The notes beneath the pieces are model-generated. The model was given only the letters and a program-made list of their open reading frames with translations. It made no database searches and was not told where the DNA came from. A DNA stretch of 64,000 nt from Favolaschia claudopus (taxonomy: Eukaryota; Basidiomycota; Agaricomycetes; Agaricales; Mycenaceae): NCBI GenBank assembly GCA_037176885.1, contig JAWWNJ010000180.1:248001-312000 (forward strand). The letters run 5' to 3'. How positions within the stretch are numbered: the first letter of the stretch is position 1; the number at the start of each line of letters is the position of its first letter. The translations under genes were made by a program, and so were the position numbers. Of this stretch, positions 21,574-33,487 are shown in pieces.

Positions 21574-22007
21574 TAGTGTTGCCGGGAGCTGAGTTGGAGC
21601 TGAACTCGAGTTGATTGCCCATCAGCTCGCTGTCAGCTCGAGTTGACCGGAGCTGGCTCAGAGCTGATACCGGATATGGGAATCTAGTGTCCCAGGGTTC
21701 ATCTTTCCACCAGAAGGGGGAGATTTTAGGGGAGAATGGACCAAAATTTTATGTGGAATGTTTTCCTGAGCTCTCTTCAAGCTCAGACTGCTTTTTATAC
21801 GTCGAAAACGGCCAACAAACGGCAATAAAGAAACTGGGGAGGGAGTGTGATGTCACTCAGTTACACCACCAGAAATGTCACGTCGTCCGCTTTGGGTGAC
21901 GGGGGTGGAGTCGAGGCGAGCTGGCATCCTCGAGGTGCCGCTTTTGGGAAGGGGTCAAGTTGGAGTTGAACTCAGCTCGGAGCTAGCTCCAGCTTCCGGC
22001 AACACTA
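21574..22007 (-). mobile_element. 434-bp hAT MITE, derivative of the hAT element at 29264
   Basis: Ends TAGTGTTGCCGGGAGCTGAG and CTTCCGGCAACACTA, with a perfect 8-bp TSD TTCTTAGC (21566-21573, 22008-22015). On the minus strand its first 150 bp match the left end of the hAT transposon at 29264 (GGAGCTAGCTCCGAGCTGAG, CGGCACCTCGAGG, GATGCCAGCTCGCCTCG). It is non-coding and rich in AGCTC palindromic words. Confidence 0.9.
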
Positions 22008-22260
22008 TTCTTAGCTCGCGAAGCCTCCACTTGTAACTGCTTCGATTGAGTCGACCTTTCAGCACGCACTGTAGGAGCTGGCTTTGTCGATGCAATGGAT
22101 TGGTTGACTGGAGAGCTTGGGGAGGGAGGGAGAATCGGCGAGGTAGCGGGAACCTGGCGGGAACGGTAACTGTAACAGATGATGACGTGGCAGCGACGGC
22201 GGCGGGGCCTTCCGCGGTGATAGTGGCGGTCTGGGCAGTCCTTGTCTTGCGAGTGGCTGG

Positions 22261-22330
22261 CAGTGTTGGAATTTAAGGGGTTAATAAGGGTAAAATTTGA
22301 AGCTAAGATCTTAACCTTAATGACTTGGAT
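22261..22330 (+). repeat. Solo end of the CAGTGTT...TTAAGG hAT MITE family
   Basis: Starts CAGTGTTGGAATTTAAGGGG and contains TTAATAAGGG and TTAACCTTAA. No partner end seen. Confidence 0.45.
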
Positions 22331-22602
22331 TGGGCCTCTCCGAGGCGGGTGGCCCAACCTGCGGGAGTTGACGGAACATACGATCCGCGTAAGTTACGAG
22401 GGCGGCTACTAAATATGTACACCACCGACGGAATGTGATGTTGAGTTTGCGTGTGATGTGTGACGTCTCCCTAGCGTGTGGACTGAAGCGCCAACTGGAT
22501 GCAAATCAGGCCGCTTGCGTAAATTTCGCATGTCCGGCGGAGTCCGGCGGCCATCAAGCCCGCGGTCTTCTCCGGCCAATTCCGGCTCGGTTTCCTGACT
22601 TG

Positions 22603-22966
22603 CTTGACAAGGTCTCTCCAACCTCATAATTAGCTAAGCAGCACATCGGATGCAACCCATTGATGCCCGTTTTCTCCCGAAGCACAGCTTTTCAAAGGCT
22701 CCCAAACATTGATCCCATCTGGCATCGACACTCGAACTTCCAACCAACTTCCAACGATCTTTACCACCCAAAACCATTACCGTCAACTTTCAAGTTCTCC
22801 AGTGCCAATGGAGGTAATATTTCCACCTAACATAGCATTATCTTGCACTAGCACTGCTACATTCGCGTCTAGTGTTTTCGGGTCGGGTCGAAGACCCGAG
22901 ACCCAACCCAAGCCCGGGCTTTTTGAGCCTGACCCGACGAATCGCGTCTACAGTCTGTACTCTGTA
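22603..22966 (+). repeat. Solo LTR-like repeat, inverted copy of 17795-18062
   Basis: Matches the gypsy LTR in reverse orientation, starting CTTGCTTGACAAGGTCTC and losing similarity after CTGTACTCTGTA. It carries a 70-bp insertion at 22872-22941 that the other copy lacks. No coding sequence follows, so it is best read as a solo LTR or a truncated copy. Confidence 0.65.
22872..22941. mobile_element. 70-bp micro-insertion with 9-bp TSD
   Basis: Flanked by TCGCGTCTA on both sides (22863-22871, 22942-22950); the paralogue at 17.8 kb has a near-identical empty site. The insert is made of GGGTC/GACCC words (CGGGTCGGGTCG, AGACCCGAGACCC, GAGCCTGACCCGA) with weak terminal inverted similarity. Confidence 0.75.
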
Positions 22967-24470
22967 CAAGAGGTGTCCGATCTTCTTATCACTCCCACCA
23001 TCAACTTCACGTGCATCAACACCCCCTTCCATATCGGGTTGACAGCTTTTGGCGTGCATTGTGCGAAAATGGTCAACAATGCTTATTTGACCAAACAGCA
23101 ACCAATTTCTTGCACAACCTTGACAACTTGGCATTGCCAAACAAGAACATCCTGAATTCAACTAGCTCTAGAGTGATGTAAAGAGAGCAGAAATCTAAGA
23201 AACTTAGGGGATGATCTACTCACATTGAAAGGTATGCAGCCAGGTGCAGAAACCGTAGGAAACGCACGTGATCGCGTCGAAATATCGGCATTTCCGGTCA
23301 CTTTTGTGGACACCGAGTACATGGGTCGGCAGCGGTTATATAATTTAGTGACTTGGGTTGAAGCCCAAACTTTAGAAACTGCAGGGATCAAACTGGAGCC
23401 TATAGCAAAATGTAAACAGTGCCGCAATGCAAATCTGCATTTGCCAGCGGTTCCGAATTTCCGGTATTTTTGTGTTCAATAATTTTGTTGAGCTAAGCGC
23501 AAGGAGCACAAGGATTACCCCGTAACCGAAGTACTTGTGGTAAAGATAGGTAGAACCTCTTACCTCAACCTTCATTCCCGAACCACGGAATTTTCAACGA
23601 TAGATTGGAGGCGCGAAATAGCTTTTAGTGGGTAACACTTCACCGAGAGCGGACGACCAATACGATCAGGCCTTCAATATCCATATCCCTCTTCGACCCC
23701 CGCTCTGCCTGAGGTTTACAAATTCGGAATTGTACGAGAGCGAGTGGCGGACTGAACACTGAGCACAGTCGATAAACAACAGAAGATAAAGTTAGAAGTT
23801 CAGATACCTTCCACTTTTCCTCTCTTTGATGGAATCTGAACCAGGGGAACGGGCTTCGTATATTTCATTCAATGCCAATGCCTTCGAATATATTGCCAAT
23901 GCGATCAGCAAACGAAAGGGCAGATTGGGTTTAGAGTCATTCGCGGGGAGCGGCACCAGCCTGGCAAAAGTGAGAAACAATGGTAAGTTATCAAGGAAGA
24001 TATGTAAGCACCAAAGCCCAGATTCCGGCTGGTTGGGGGGACCTGAATTCCCTTGCCGGTCAAACAAGAGATGAGAATATCTTCGTAAGGATCGGCAACA
24101 GGTTCGAATGACACTAATTCGGTCGGCCGATTGTCAGTTAAACCTCACCAACCTCATCATGAGTGCTGCCGTATTACCTGGACCGTTTGTCTCATGATAA
24201 CCCATATAAGGATCGTACGACATTGGAAGTCCCCATGAGGAGACTGGGGATGAGCTTAAGGCTAGGGCTGAGTCTTCATTCGTATTGAGTTCTAATGAAT
24301 GTGTCAAGAGCCAGTTAAGCGCAGAGACGGGAAACGGTAGACGAACCATATCCAGTGCACCGGTAGTTTACATCAACTATGTGTTCGTTGGATTGAGGTA
24401 TAAATTGAGAAACGAATCTAAACGTGCCGTCTGATTCAGTGTGGCCGGACAGTAGAATCTCGTCTCAGAA
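22967..24470. other. No gene recognised
   Basis: Short open frames on both strands without family motifs. No repeat ends were recognised. Confidence 0.35.
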
Positions 24471-25293
24471 GTGATGGGATGGATCCCCTGCGATGAGAGG
24501 TGGTGCGCCGTAGTGGGGACGGTGGTGAAGGTCAACATCAGGGAAGCCCTGGACATCGTAGATAAGTTGGGGCGACCACAGTCCTGTCATGTCAATGACG
24601 AAGAGATCTTCATGGAGCAACCGCCGCATTTCACCAACGGCAATCTAAACGAAGTCATACGACTATGGCGAACAATCTACGGACTCAAGCAAGCCAGCAG
24701 AAAATGGTACGAGACCTTAACTGCTGCACTCGCTAAACTCGGCATCTATCCCCTGCGCTCCGACTACGCTGTCTTCCGCCTCATTCGAGGCAGCCAGGTC
24801 ATCTTCATGGCCATCCATATCGACGACAGCACCATCACGGGAAATTCCCCCGCGCTGATTGATGAAATCCAGGAGGAGATTGGTCGCATCTTTAAAATCA
24901 CGATGCTGGGACCGATTAGTTGGCTCCTTGGGATGGAGGTTACCTTGACGTTGTCTCAGACGACCTACATCGACTCCCTGCTACGCAAATTCAACATGGA
25001 AAACTGTAAAGCAGTTTCAGTACCTCTGGATCCCACGGTTCAACTTACCCGCGAACAATTCCCTACGACACCACAGGCAATTGCCGAGATGAAGAAATAT
25101 CCTTACCGCGAGTTGATTGGCGGTCTCATCTGGCTTTGCTCCACCACCCGTCCCGACATCGCGTTTGCATCATGTACCCTTTCCCGTTTTGTCGAAAATC
25201 CCGGACTACCACACTGGCATGCAGCCAAACATGTTCATGACAGCAGATGTGCTCACCAAATCTCTCCTGAGGCTGGAAGGCTGGACGGCGCTG
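24471..25293 (+). pseudogene. Ty1/copia reverse transcriptase, internally deleted
   Basis: Copia RT motifs: YGLKQASRKWYETL, the catalytic box as IHIDDSTITG, DEIQEEIGRIFK, WLLGMEVT, and IGGLIWLCSTTRPDIAFA. At about 25225 the frame jumps from PHWHAAK into the very end of RNase H (MFMTADVLTKSL in another frame), so nearly all of RNase H is deleted. No ATG-led gag, protease or integrase precedes it. The stop of the tail is next to the LTR. Confidence 0.8.
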
Positions 25294-25560
25294 TGATGGG
25301 GAAGCTTGCTTCCCCATTCATCGGTACTTATAGGGCTCCAGAATGCAGATGCTTACAAATGTCCGTCCGGATGCTTTGTAAGCACTGTCCGGGAATGACC
25401 GTCACTGTCATTGTCATGTGACTTCGGACTGCACACCGAATTGGCGCCGAAACATGTTGGGTATGTGGACAATGGTCCACATAGGAGGGTAAGCTTGCTT
25501 CAGTGCGAATGGGAATTCAATATCCTAGTTGAATACGTCCAATTCATCCATATACAGTAG
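25294..25560 (+). repeat. Copia 3' LTR (right end uncertain)
   Basis: Starts TGATGGGGAAGCTTGCTTCC directly after the pol remnant; the first 20 bases form a GGGGAAGC/GCTTCCCC hairpin. The 26367 and 48237 repeats have a similar hairpin (GGGGGAGCTTGCTCCCCC) at one end and may be LTRs of a related family. Confidence 0.5.
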
Positions 25561-26366
25561 CTAATCTTGCTAAATTAATTCGGGCAACATTACTGGCTCG
25601 AGCAGTTTTTCGCCCGATTTGGGTAACCAACTTATTCAGTTGATGAACCTCAAAACCGCCTCAGTAACCGCCCTCATATTCACCTTCAAAACGCTCCTGA
25701 TGAATCTGGTTGCAGTGACTCAGCGGCCCTGTTTTTTTCCGGATTATTGATTTTGACAGCTAAAGCTTGGCTAAAGTTTATACTCACTGGATAGTGGTAA
25801 GTATATCCAAGACACTGGTAGTAGCACAAAGTCTGGTAATTTTTTTGAAGTTGCTCAAAGCATTCCCTGAGCCCCGGCACTTGTGACAAAGTGCTTCAAG
25901 TGCTTGTAACTTGAGGAGACTCAGTGTTACAAAACTGGATGCTTACTGAATTCTTTCTCAATGAGCAAGCAACCATTGAGTATATAAATGTTGGTAAGGT
26001 ACTGTACATATATTGATCACAGCACATGAGGTTCAAACAGGCCAATTGAACTTGAGCTGAGCAAGAGTTGAACCAAAGTTGAGCACTCGGAGTCGGAAAC
26101 ATTTGTGATTGCCTCATAATGAGCTAGCAAAGCGTTATGCTCATAAACATCCAGGAACTTAACACAAACAGAATTCAGACACGGAATTTAGGGTCAGATG
26201 TGTATTGACATTCACATATATTAAATAATATTTGAATGGTGAGCACAACAAAGTGGCTCCAGGGCCTCAAGCCTGGTACTTGAAAGGCCTCTTGAGTCAG
26301 TAGATCTGCAAAAAGGAAAACTCTTTGAGGTTCCGAAGGACTCAAAATCGCAAAGAGAACAAGTTG
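25561..26366. other. No gene recognised
   Basis: AT-richer stretch without coding motifs or clear repeats. Confidence 0.35.
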
Positions 26367-26916
26367 ATTGGGGGAGCTTGCTCCCCCCTTTTGTCTGGTT
26401 CCCGAAAAGTGGATGGCTGTGCAATGTGCCTACTCTCCCACGGGTACGCCATCAATACGTGATGTTAAACAGAGCCTTATAGAGACAAGTGGCCTACTGT
26501 ACAGCGGCGCAATCAGGGGAAAGTGCAATAAAGAAATACTCTCAGCCTAGGGCTCGCATCAATAGGGAATTACTCCCGACCTTCGAAGAAACCACAAAAG
26601 CAGGAATACCATCAACTTCAGTTCACACGGTTCCGAGTCCATCAATTCCATTCCCCCCAAAAAAAAATCAGAACCATTAGCCTGGGCAGCAGTCAAAATT
26701 GCACAAATTCCTGAATTCAGCTCTATGGTAGCAGGTTTTACCGGGACTGCGGCACTAAGACAAGAAGTATGGCTTGAGTTGTGTATGTAAGGCTGATTTA
26801 ACGAAACTTTGCCTTTGCTTTGCCTCTCACAAGATCCTTTCTGTTCAGGCTGGACGGAATTAGCGCAAGCTCCCCCTTTTCTGTAAGCCGGGCACCGGCA
26901 TTACAATACATAGTTT
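26367..26916 (-). repeat. 550-bp dispersed repeat, probable solo LTR (inverted copy at 48237)
   Basis: One end is the hairpin GGGGGAGCTTGCTCCCCC, the other ends in GCCGGGCACCGGCATTACAA then TACA. On the minus strand it would read TGTATTG...CCCCCA, consistent with TG..CA LTR borders. It is strongly similar to 48237-48832 in opposite orientation. No TSD is apparent. Confidence 0.65.
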
Positions 26917-29263
26917 TTTTGAACTTCCAAGATTTGGCGGGTGGCTGTGCTGAACGTAATGCTTATATAAGGGTGCCGGATTGGCGTGACGCCTATCTTA
27001 TAAGGTAGTGAGGGGATGGTGATGGCGATGCGACGGTACGGGTGGAAAGGATGATGAAACGACGAAAAGAAATCGGAACGGAGTGGAAGCTCACGGATCA
27101 ATCCTACAACACTTTTGTCAATACCGAGTACAATAGTGCATTATGCATTATGAGATCGCAAAATTGATACAATTTGGCCGCTTGTGGCGCTCTTCTAACG
27201 CATATGGGTACTATTCACGTCAAAAACACCAGTTTATAACATGTTACAGCTAAATCCAAGATTTTGACCGCTTTTACGACAACTGGTGGACAATCCGGCA
27301 TCTGCCGCACTTCCATATATAGTAAATTCGTGACAATGTCACATATGTCACCCGGTGTGACAGTATGCAGGAATGCATATTGCTCATAATGCATAGCGCT
27401 TGGAGGTCCACGGACGCTTTGCATTATGAGATGTTCAACTGTATCTCCAAGTGTAATTCACTTCAAAACCAAGTGACTCAATGTCGTGGAATGTTCCACT
27501 CACATAATTGGACCCCATGAAATTTTCTATGATGAATTTCTCGTGAAATCCACATGATTACCTTGTGACTTTTCACAGCAAAAAGGCATGAATGGGCTAT
27601 GGGAATTTCAGGGGGTTTGCCGACCACCCGTTACGACTGAAACGAAACGCGTCGACCGTTACACGTTACGTTTCAGTCATTCAGAGCTTTAACAGTTTAA
27701 CAGTGTGATATACTTGTGATATTCGTCTACGTGATTAAACACTTGGGTACATGTACCTCGACGAACCCAAAGATGAAAAGCGGTATTTAGAGGGAAAGAA
27801 TAATCCGTTCAACTCGTCAGCTGAGACAAAGTTAGGCAAGGCGCATAATTGGACAGATAAACCGGCCGGGATTGTTGCGGCGACTTCTTGTGGGGCGTGG
27901 TGATATCCGGGTGATCCGCGAAGCCGATCATTATGTAATACCAAACTGTGCAGGGGCACCCTGGCGCAGGACGGAGGATAAGTGGCGTGTTGGGTATCCT
28001 GCGGTCCTGTAGGGGAGCCAAATGGCCGTGGGCACGAATGGGAATGCTATGATACTGGTTATGAGCCCGCAATTTGGTACGTGACTTTCTTTACGATGTA
28101 CTGAAGAAATACTGAAGCGACTTCTTACCAATACCAATCAGTCACCACCCGCGCTGAACAGGCAGCTGCCACCTAGGAAACGGCGCGGACTAGCGGATGT
28201 GAGCAGAGACTTGGCCTCAAAATTTGAATCCATGCGGGAGTCCATGACCTGTCCAAGTGACGTCGGCAGAATGGTATTAGGTCCTCCGTTCCAGGAAAAG
28301 AACATCACCCACCTTACAGAATGGTGCGTTGGCCTCTGATTTTCGAAGCCTTTGAGACATCCCTACTTATCGCTAATCGGCTGCTGTTTATTAGTGCGGT
28401 CAGGCAGGGATAGTGGTCCTTATTCGTGATGTACGAGGTCGATTTGGCAAAAGGTGTGGTAGCATGGCTCACCATTCATTGTCGCAAAAATCAAAAGTCC
28501 AAGATAACTTAAGATGACAGTTACTTACAGCCCAGGCGATAGCTCAAACATTGTTTCATCTGTTGTTCGTGAGCTTGATTCTCACTTGGGAGCTTGAGGA
28601 GTATTGGAATCCCACCAATTGCGTGCCACAAGAACTTTGGTTTGCTTTCGTAGTGAGCAAAGACATTGATATTCGACCGAACCCAATGTGAACCCATACC
28701 CGTTTTGACGTTCAAATTTAACGTGCTCTTCCCGATCTTGACTCTCCTCTGGTATGCCTGTTAATCTTAGCATCTGTCTGTGCTCGCAGAGTAGAAATTT
28801 ACCGTCTTACCTATCAATTGCCCGGGTTTTCATTTCAAGGAAGGAGATGGCAATGTACTGTCGGTGGATGGAGATGGAAAGATATCAGGGTAACCGGCAA
28901 GTGGGGAAAGTCGAGGTTGTAATCTAGGATGCATGACATTTTAGCAGATAGAACGAATTTGAGAGCGAGAAAGAAGAAGAGAATTGATAATTTGGTAGGT
29001 AAATTGTTACAGCTTTTATACTCTACAAAATATACTAGAATGTTCTGAATAATGAGTCAAACTGAGTCAAGTAGGAGTAGGAAACTATCTAGAGAGTAAA
29101 CTGGAAAGTTCGCGTTCGGGCGTGCTTATACCGAAGGCGGTGATGCGCCTCGGCATGGTTCGGCTTGGTTAGCCAATTATTCCAACACTCCCCCTCAAGC
29201 CGAACTCAATCCCAGCGCCTGAACCATCGGCTTGAATTTGAACGACGCGAGAGTCTTAGTCTA
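26917..29263. other. No gene recognised
   Basis: Several short open frames on the minus strand lack family motifs. At about 27600-27680 there is a cluster of ACGTTACG/CGTTACG words. Nothing else found. Confidence 0.35.
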
Positions 29264-29705
29264 TAGTGCTGCCGGGAGCTGGAGTTAGCTCCGAGCTGAG
29301 TTCAGCTCCAACTCGACCCGTTACCATAAACGGCACCTCGAGGTGATGCCAGCTCGCCTCGCCTCGGCCCCCAAAACAGGCACCGTGACACTTTTGACAG
29401 CGTCACTGAGTGACTGGCTCGTCTACCACAATCCTCGTCCTCCCGCTCACCGGCTAGCGTGTTCCTGCCGCGAACCAATCCTCCTATGCTTCACCTCAAC
29501 CTCGCTTGGCGTCGACGTCACCGTCTGACTGCTACGCAGGACGCGATACGCCCCACACAGAGCTGGAAATAAGACGCAAAGGTGGCGCGTCGGGAGAGTG
29601 TGTTGGCGCACTCAGGGTCCAAGGTACGCGCAATAGATACCTCCAAAATGTTATATATATTGCCCCAATTATACTCCATCCCAACCCTCCCTCTTGTGAA
29701 CTCCC

Positions 29706-32700
29706 ATGGCCTCGCCGTCCTGCCAATGCGGCAACCCGCAGGCATGCACTTGCTACATCCAACCCGCACGTCAAAACAACTTCACAACGAATTCCTACCC
29801 CACCCCCAACGTCTTTGGCTCCTGGCCTGGCTCTCAGGCCCATGCCATGCCTCTCCCGCCTCAAGCTTTCATCTCCGGATCGCCGTATCCTCCACCACCA
29901 CCTCCCGCCGCTTTCAGCCAGACTTACGGCTTTCAAAATACATACCCCGCCTCATTTAACACCGTGATCCCTCCCCCTTCCTCTGCGGCAACCCATGCAC
30001 CATTTGTCGACGCGACTAACACGATTAATGCCGGCCTCGCTCCGCCGCAGCGCAAGAAGAAACGTAAAACCAATCCCAACGCTAACTCGGCAGCTACATC
30101 GCGTACCCGGCGCCGCATTGACTCTAATTCTACCTTAGAACCCGCGGTTTATGGGGTGGGTCCGTCTGACGCAAACGTAGCGGCAGCAGCCGCAGCCTCT
30201 GAATCTGTTTCCCATCCCTCGATCCCTCACCCCAACTTCGGCTCCCTAGTCAACAAAGCTTCGGCATCCGCAGACGATGCCACGGATGTCTGGTATTTCG
30301 TTCGAGGTGTTCACGGCGCTTCCGCGCCAACCGTCGCACCAGAACCTACGGAAATGAAGCAGGATCGACCGGATAAAAAGGTGTTTTCTCATTTATCGTG
30401 CCGCCTCTGTCCGTGAGTTTTCAGATGTATTTTATTTTGTGTGCCCTATCCGAACTAACCCCTTGTTCCGTTAGATTTCCAAAGTGGAAGGCGTGGAAGA
30501 ATGGTCCCGGACAAACCAAGACCATTAGAAATCATCTCGAGGGGGAACATGGCAAAGTTTGGAAGGATATGGTCATCCTTAAGGGGCTTAAGAATTGGGA
30601 AAATCTTGCGAAGACGCCGCAGGTTGCGGGAGAACGGGAGGAATTCTCCCTCCCCGGATTCTACGAAAGACTGGTTAAATGGATCGCCGTTGATGATCAG
30701 ATAAGTGCAATCCCATCTTCGCCTCTTCCATGTTCTGATATATGTGCTTTCAGTCCATAGACGTGGTGGATTGTCCGGAGCTCCGGGATCTCCTCCTTTT
30801 TATTGGGACTCAACTGGAGGACAAGGACATACCACATCGTACGAAGTTATCCGAGATGATCGTCAAACGGTTCCAGGCTGAATATCAGCTGATGATTCAT
30901 GAAATTCAGGTACTGCGCATCACAATCTCAGAGTTCACTTATAATTATATGTCCAGAATTCGCTCGGGCGACAGTCTTACACCCAGGATGTGTGGAGTCG
31001 TGAGAATCTCGACTCACATCTGGGTATTACCGCCCACTACATCATCCGAGACGCGAACGGGCACCTTGTCCTGAAAACCCGGCTCGTCGCTTTTCGTCGA
31101 TTGGATGGGAGAAAAAATCTTTGTACAGGTTTTGAAGGAGATCGGTTGTTTGCACAAAGTAAGTCGCATCGAGTCGTGAATTGAATAGCCTACTAACGAT
31201 CACTCAGGTTGGTATGATTACATGCGACTATCATGCGGCGTTTCAACACGTCAGCTGCTGGCGGAGTTTTTGGGCAGCAGTTCGAACCCCCCACCCCCCG
31301 GCGAGAAAACACTTTTGACACTCACCGGCTTCCCCACCACCGATTTTCCGGCATTGGTGATCGTTGATCCGACTTTGTCACTGCCAGTCCACTTCCATCA
31401 ACAGTCTCACTTCCCACCATCATCCGAGCCTCGGATCACAGCAGGCAATCACCCGGCGGCCAGCACATTCCAGTTTCACAGTATTTGCGGTCATACTCAA
31501 ACCTGCTCGGGCTTTGCCCACCCGGGCCGCAGTTTATCCCAGTGGAGGTTGCCTGGGAGTTTTAATGGGGGCCACCAAAAAGACCTGTCACATCACTGCA
31601 CTGTGCCGAAAAAGGGAATTCTATCAGTCTGGGTCCAGATCAGGTGATGGGGAACAAGGGAAGTTTGCTGTGGCGTCGGCCGGCAGGAAGCCAGATTACG
31701 CATCCATCAAGATGGAATGATTTACAGGACCTGGGAATTACCCACTACTTCATTGTGGCATTGCCACAGGACTGGGTTGCGATCACTCAGTCATGTGTTA
31801 GAGTCTGCTTACATCTCGAGACAGAATATGGAATATGCGTTAGTAAAAATAGTTGACAGTTTGTATCTCTATCATATGCCGTAGGCACACCGGAGAATAA
31901 ACAGGATTCTAAAAAAAAAAAAAATTACATGCGACAATGCTAGCAATAATAACACATGCATGGTGTATATTGCGCAAGAGCTCGCCGTACTCGGGATCCC
32001 TTTCGATGCGGAAGGGAACAGAATTCGGTGAGTTTCGATGATTTATTACCGAGTCCGACGGCTAAAGGCATTCAGATGTTTTCCACATGTCGTTAATATT
32101 GCCGTCAAAGCCGCTCTCGCAACACTTCCCGAATTACCTTCTCCTCAAGCTGGTATCGATTTGGACAACTACGGCACGCCGATTCCCGAGGCGCTGAAGC
32201 AGGATGTCGGGTATTGGGAGGCGCTGAGAAAGAACCCTGTCAAACAAACACGAACACTCGTTACATCGTGCCGGGCATCTGGTCAACGACGGGATAATTT
32301 CAAGGAGACAATCGAACGTGGCAATGAGGAGGGCGGCTTCGGCGAACCTGCCTTAAAGCTGCGTGTCATACAGCTCTTGCAAGATGTCGACACGCGTTGG
32401 TCGGCCACGTTTTTGATGATAGACCGGTACCTTGAGCAAGATTTGGTTTGTTGCATTGTTTTTTTCTTGCTGATAGGGATTGAATTTGACTTAGGTAGGG
32501 ATTGAATTTGACTTGCAATTTCGTTCAGCCTGTTGAGGCATTTCTCGACCACCCAATGCAAGTCGAGATTTCAGATGACCGACTCGATCCGATCGCCAAG
32601 ACTGTGCTCGTCGACATTCGGCGCTTTTTACAGGTCCCACATCTTGTCCAGGAGATAGTATCTGCGGAGAAAGCGCCTACCCTGTCCTATGTGCTCCCAC

Positions 32701-33487
32701 TCTATGAGCAGCTCATTGCCGCACTCAAGCTTCTTGCTCGAGAGCTCCCGAAAATCAGTCTCGGTATTAACGCCGCTGTCGATAAATTCACTGAATACCT
32801 CGGGATGTCTCGGCGCACTCGAATTTACGCGCTGGCCATGGGTAAACACTTCGCCCTTCGTCACCTCATTCGCTTCAACCACTCATATTGTTTCTCAGTT
32901 TTAAATCCGACAACAAAACTTCAATGGCTCAGGGATAACTGGTCCCCGTCAGATGCGGAGGAAGCCAGAACTTGGATACGTGCAGCAGTGCGTCCCAAAT
33001 CTTCCCATTATTGCGCTACTGACAAATCACTCGAAGATGCTGGAGTATCGCCGAGAGTTCCGCACTAACCAGAACTCTGCAAGCACTGCCCAGATTCCTT
33101 TAACTGCCAGTCGCCGCGCTGTTCACACGCCGTCCTCGTCCCACGCCGCTCGTGCACAGAAATCTGGTTTTGCAAAACTGGGTGCTCTTGTAAAAGAGCT
33201 CTCTGCTTCCGACATTGAATCTCCACCAAGCAGTCAAGATTCACAGCCGCTTTCGGAGGAAGAGCAAGCCGAGGCGGAGCGCCGGGCGGCTGCCGAAGAT
33301 GAGCAGATTGTCGACACGGAGCTGAATGAATATGAGAGGGAGGGCCTTCTGGGTGGATCGGATCCAGAATATGAGGACCTCGACCTGCTTCGCTACTGGG
33401 AGGTGAGTTTCGAGTATTCTTTGTGATTGTGTTGGTTTCTAAATTGTTACAGGCTCGCCAGTATCGGTTCCGGCACCTATTTCGCGT
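29706..33487 (+). pseudogene. hAT transposase, interrupted and C-terminally truncated
   Basis: Starts MASPSCQCGNPQACTCYIQP, then a Pro/Ala-rich low-complexity region with a basic patch (PQRKKKRKT). Exon 1 ends 30412; intron 30413-30474. Exon 2 completes a BED-type zinc finger (SCRLCP...HLEGEH). Later exons give DVWSRENLDSHLGITAHYI, which holds the first hAT aspartate, and, once the insertion at 31229-31923 is discounted, TCDNASNN with the second. Then follow CFPHVVNIAVKA, DVDTRWSATFLM, LNPTTKLQWL and YEDLDLLRYWE. The C-terminal dimerisation domain starts (ARQYRFRHLFRVA) and is cut off. Other damage: the donor after GCCGTTGATGATCAG reads ATAAGT instead of GTAAGT, and a partial duplication of TAGGGATTGAATTTGACTT lies near 32475-32515. 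Confidence 0.8.
31229..31923 (+). mobile_element. 695-bp polyA-tailed retroposon (SINE-like) in the hAT gene
   Basis: Flanked by a perfect 12-bp duplication ATTACATGCGAC (31217-31228, 31924-31935) and ending in a run of 12-13 A, the signature of target-primed reverse transcription by a LINE-type enzyme. About 60 bases from its start is AGTTCGAACCCC, close to a tRNA B box (GGTTCGANNCC), so an RNA polymerase III promoter is possible; no convincing A box was found. The body has no long frame with RT motifs. Alternatives are a 5'-truncated LINE tail or a processed transcript. Confidence 0.8.

Larger units (their letters stand above)
29264..33487 (+). mobile_element. hAT DNA transposon, right end lost
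   Basis: The left end TAGTGCTGCCGGGAGCTGGA matches the ends of the MITE at 21574-22007, and a hAT transposase gene follows on the same strand. The 3' part of the gene and the right terminal repeat are missing because a CACTA-like relic begins at about 33488. A polyA-tailed retroposon is inserted at 31229-31923. Confidence 0.8.

Noticed and set aside
29532..30118. Minus-strand frames across the hAT first exon
   Set aside because: Antisense of the hAT N-terminus, which has a proper ATG, splice sites and a zinc finger on the plus strand.
31229..31330. tRNA gene in the retroposon
   Set aside because: Only a B-box-like motif is present; no cloverleaf or A box could be drawn.
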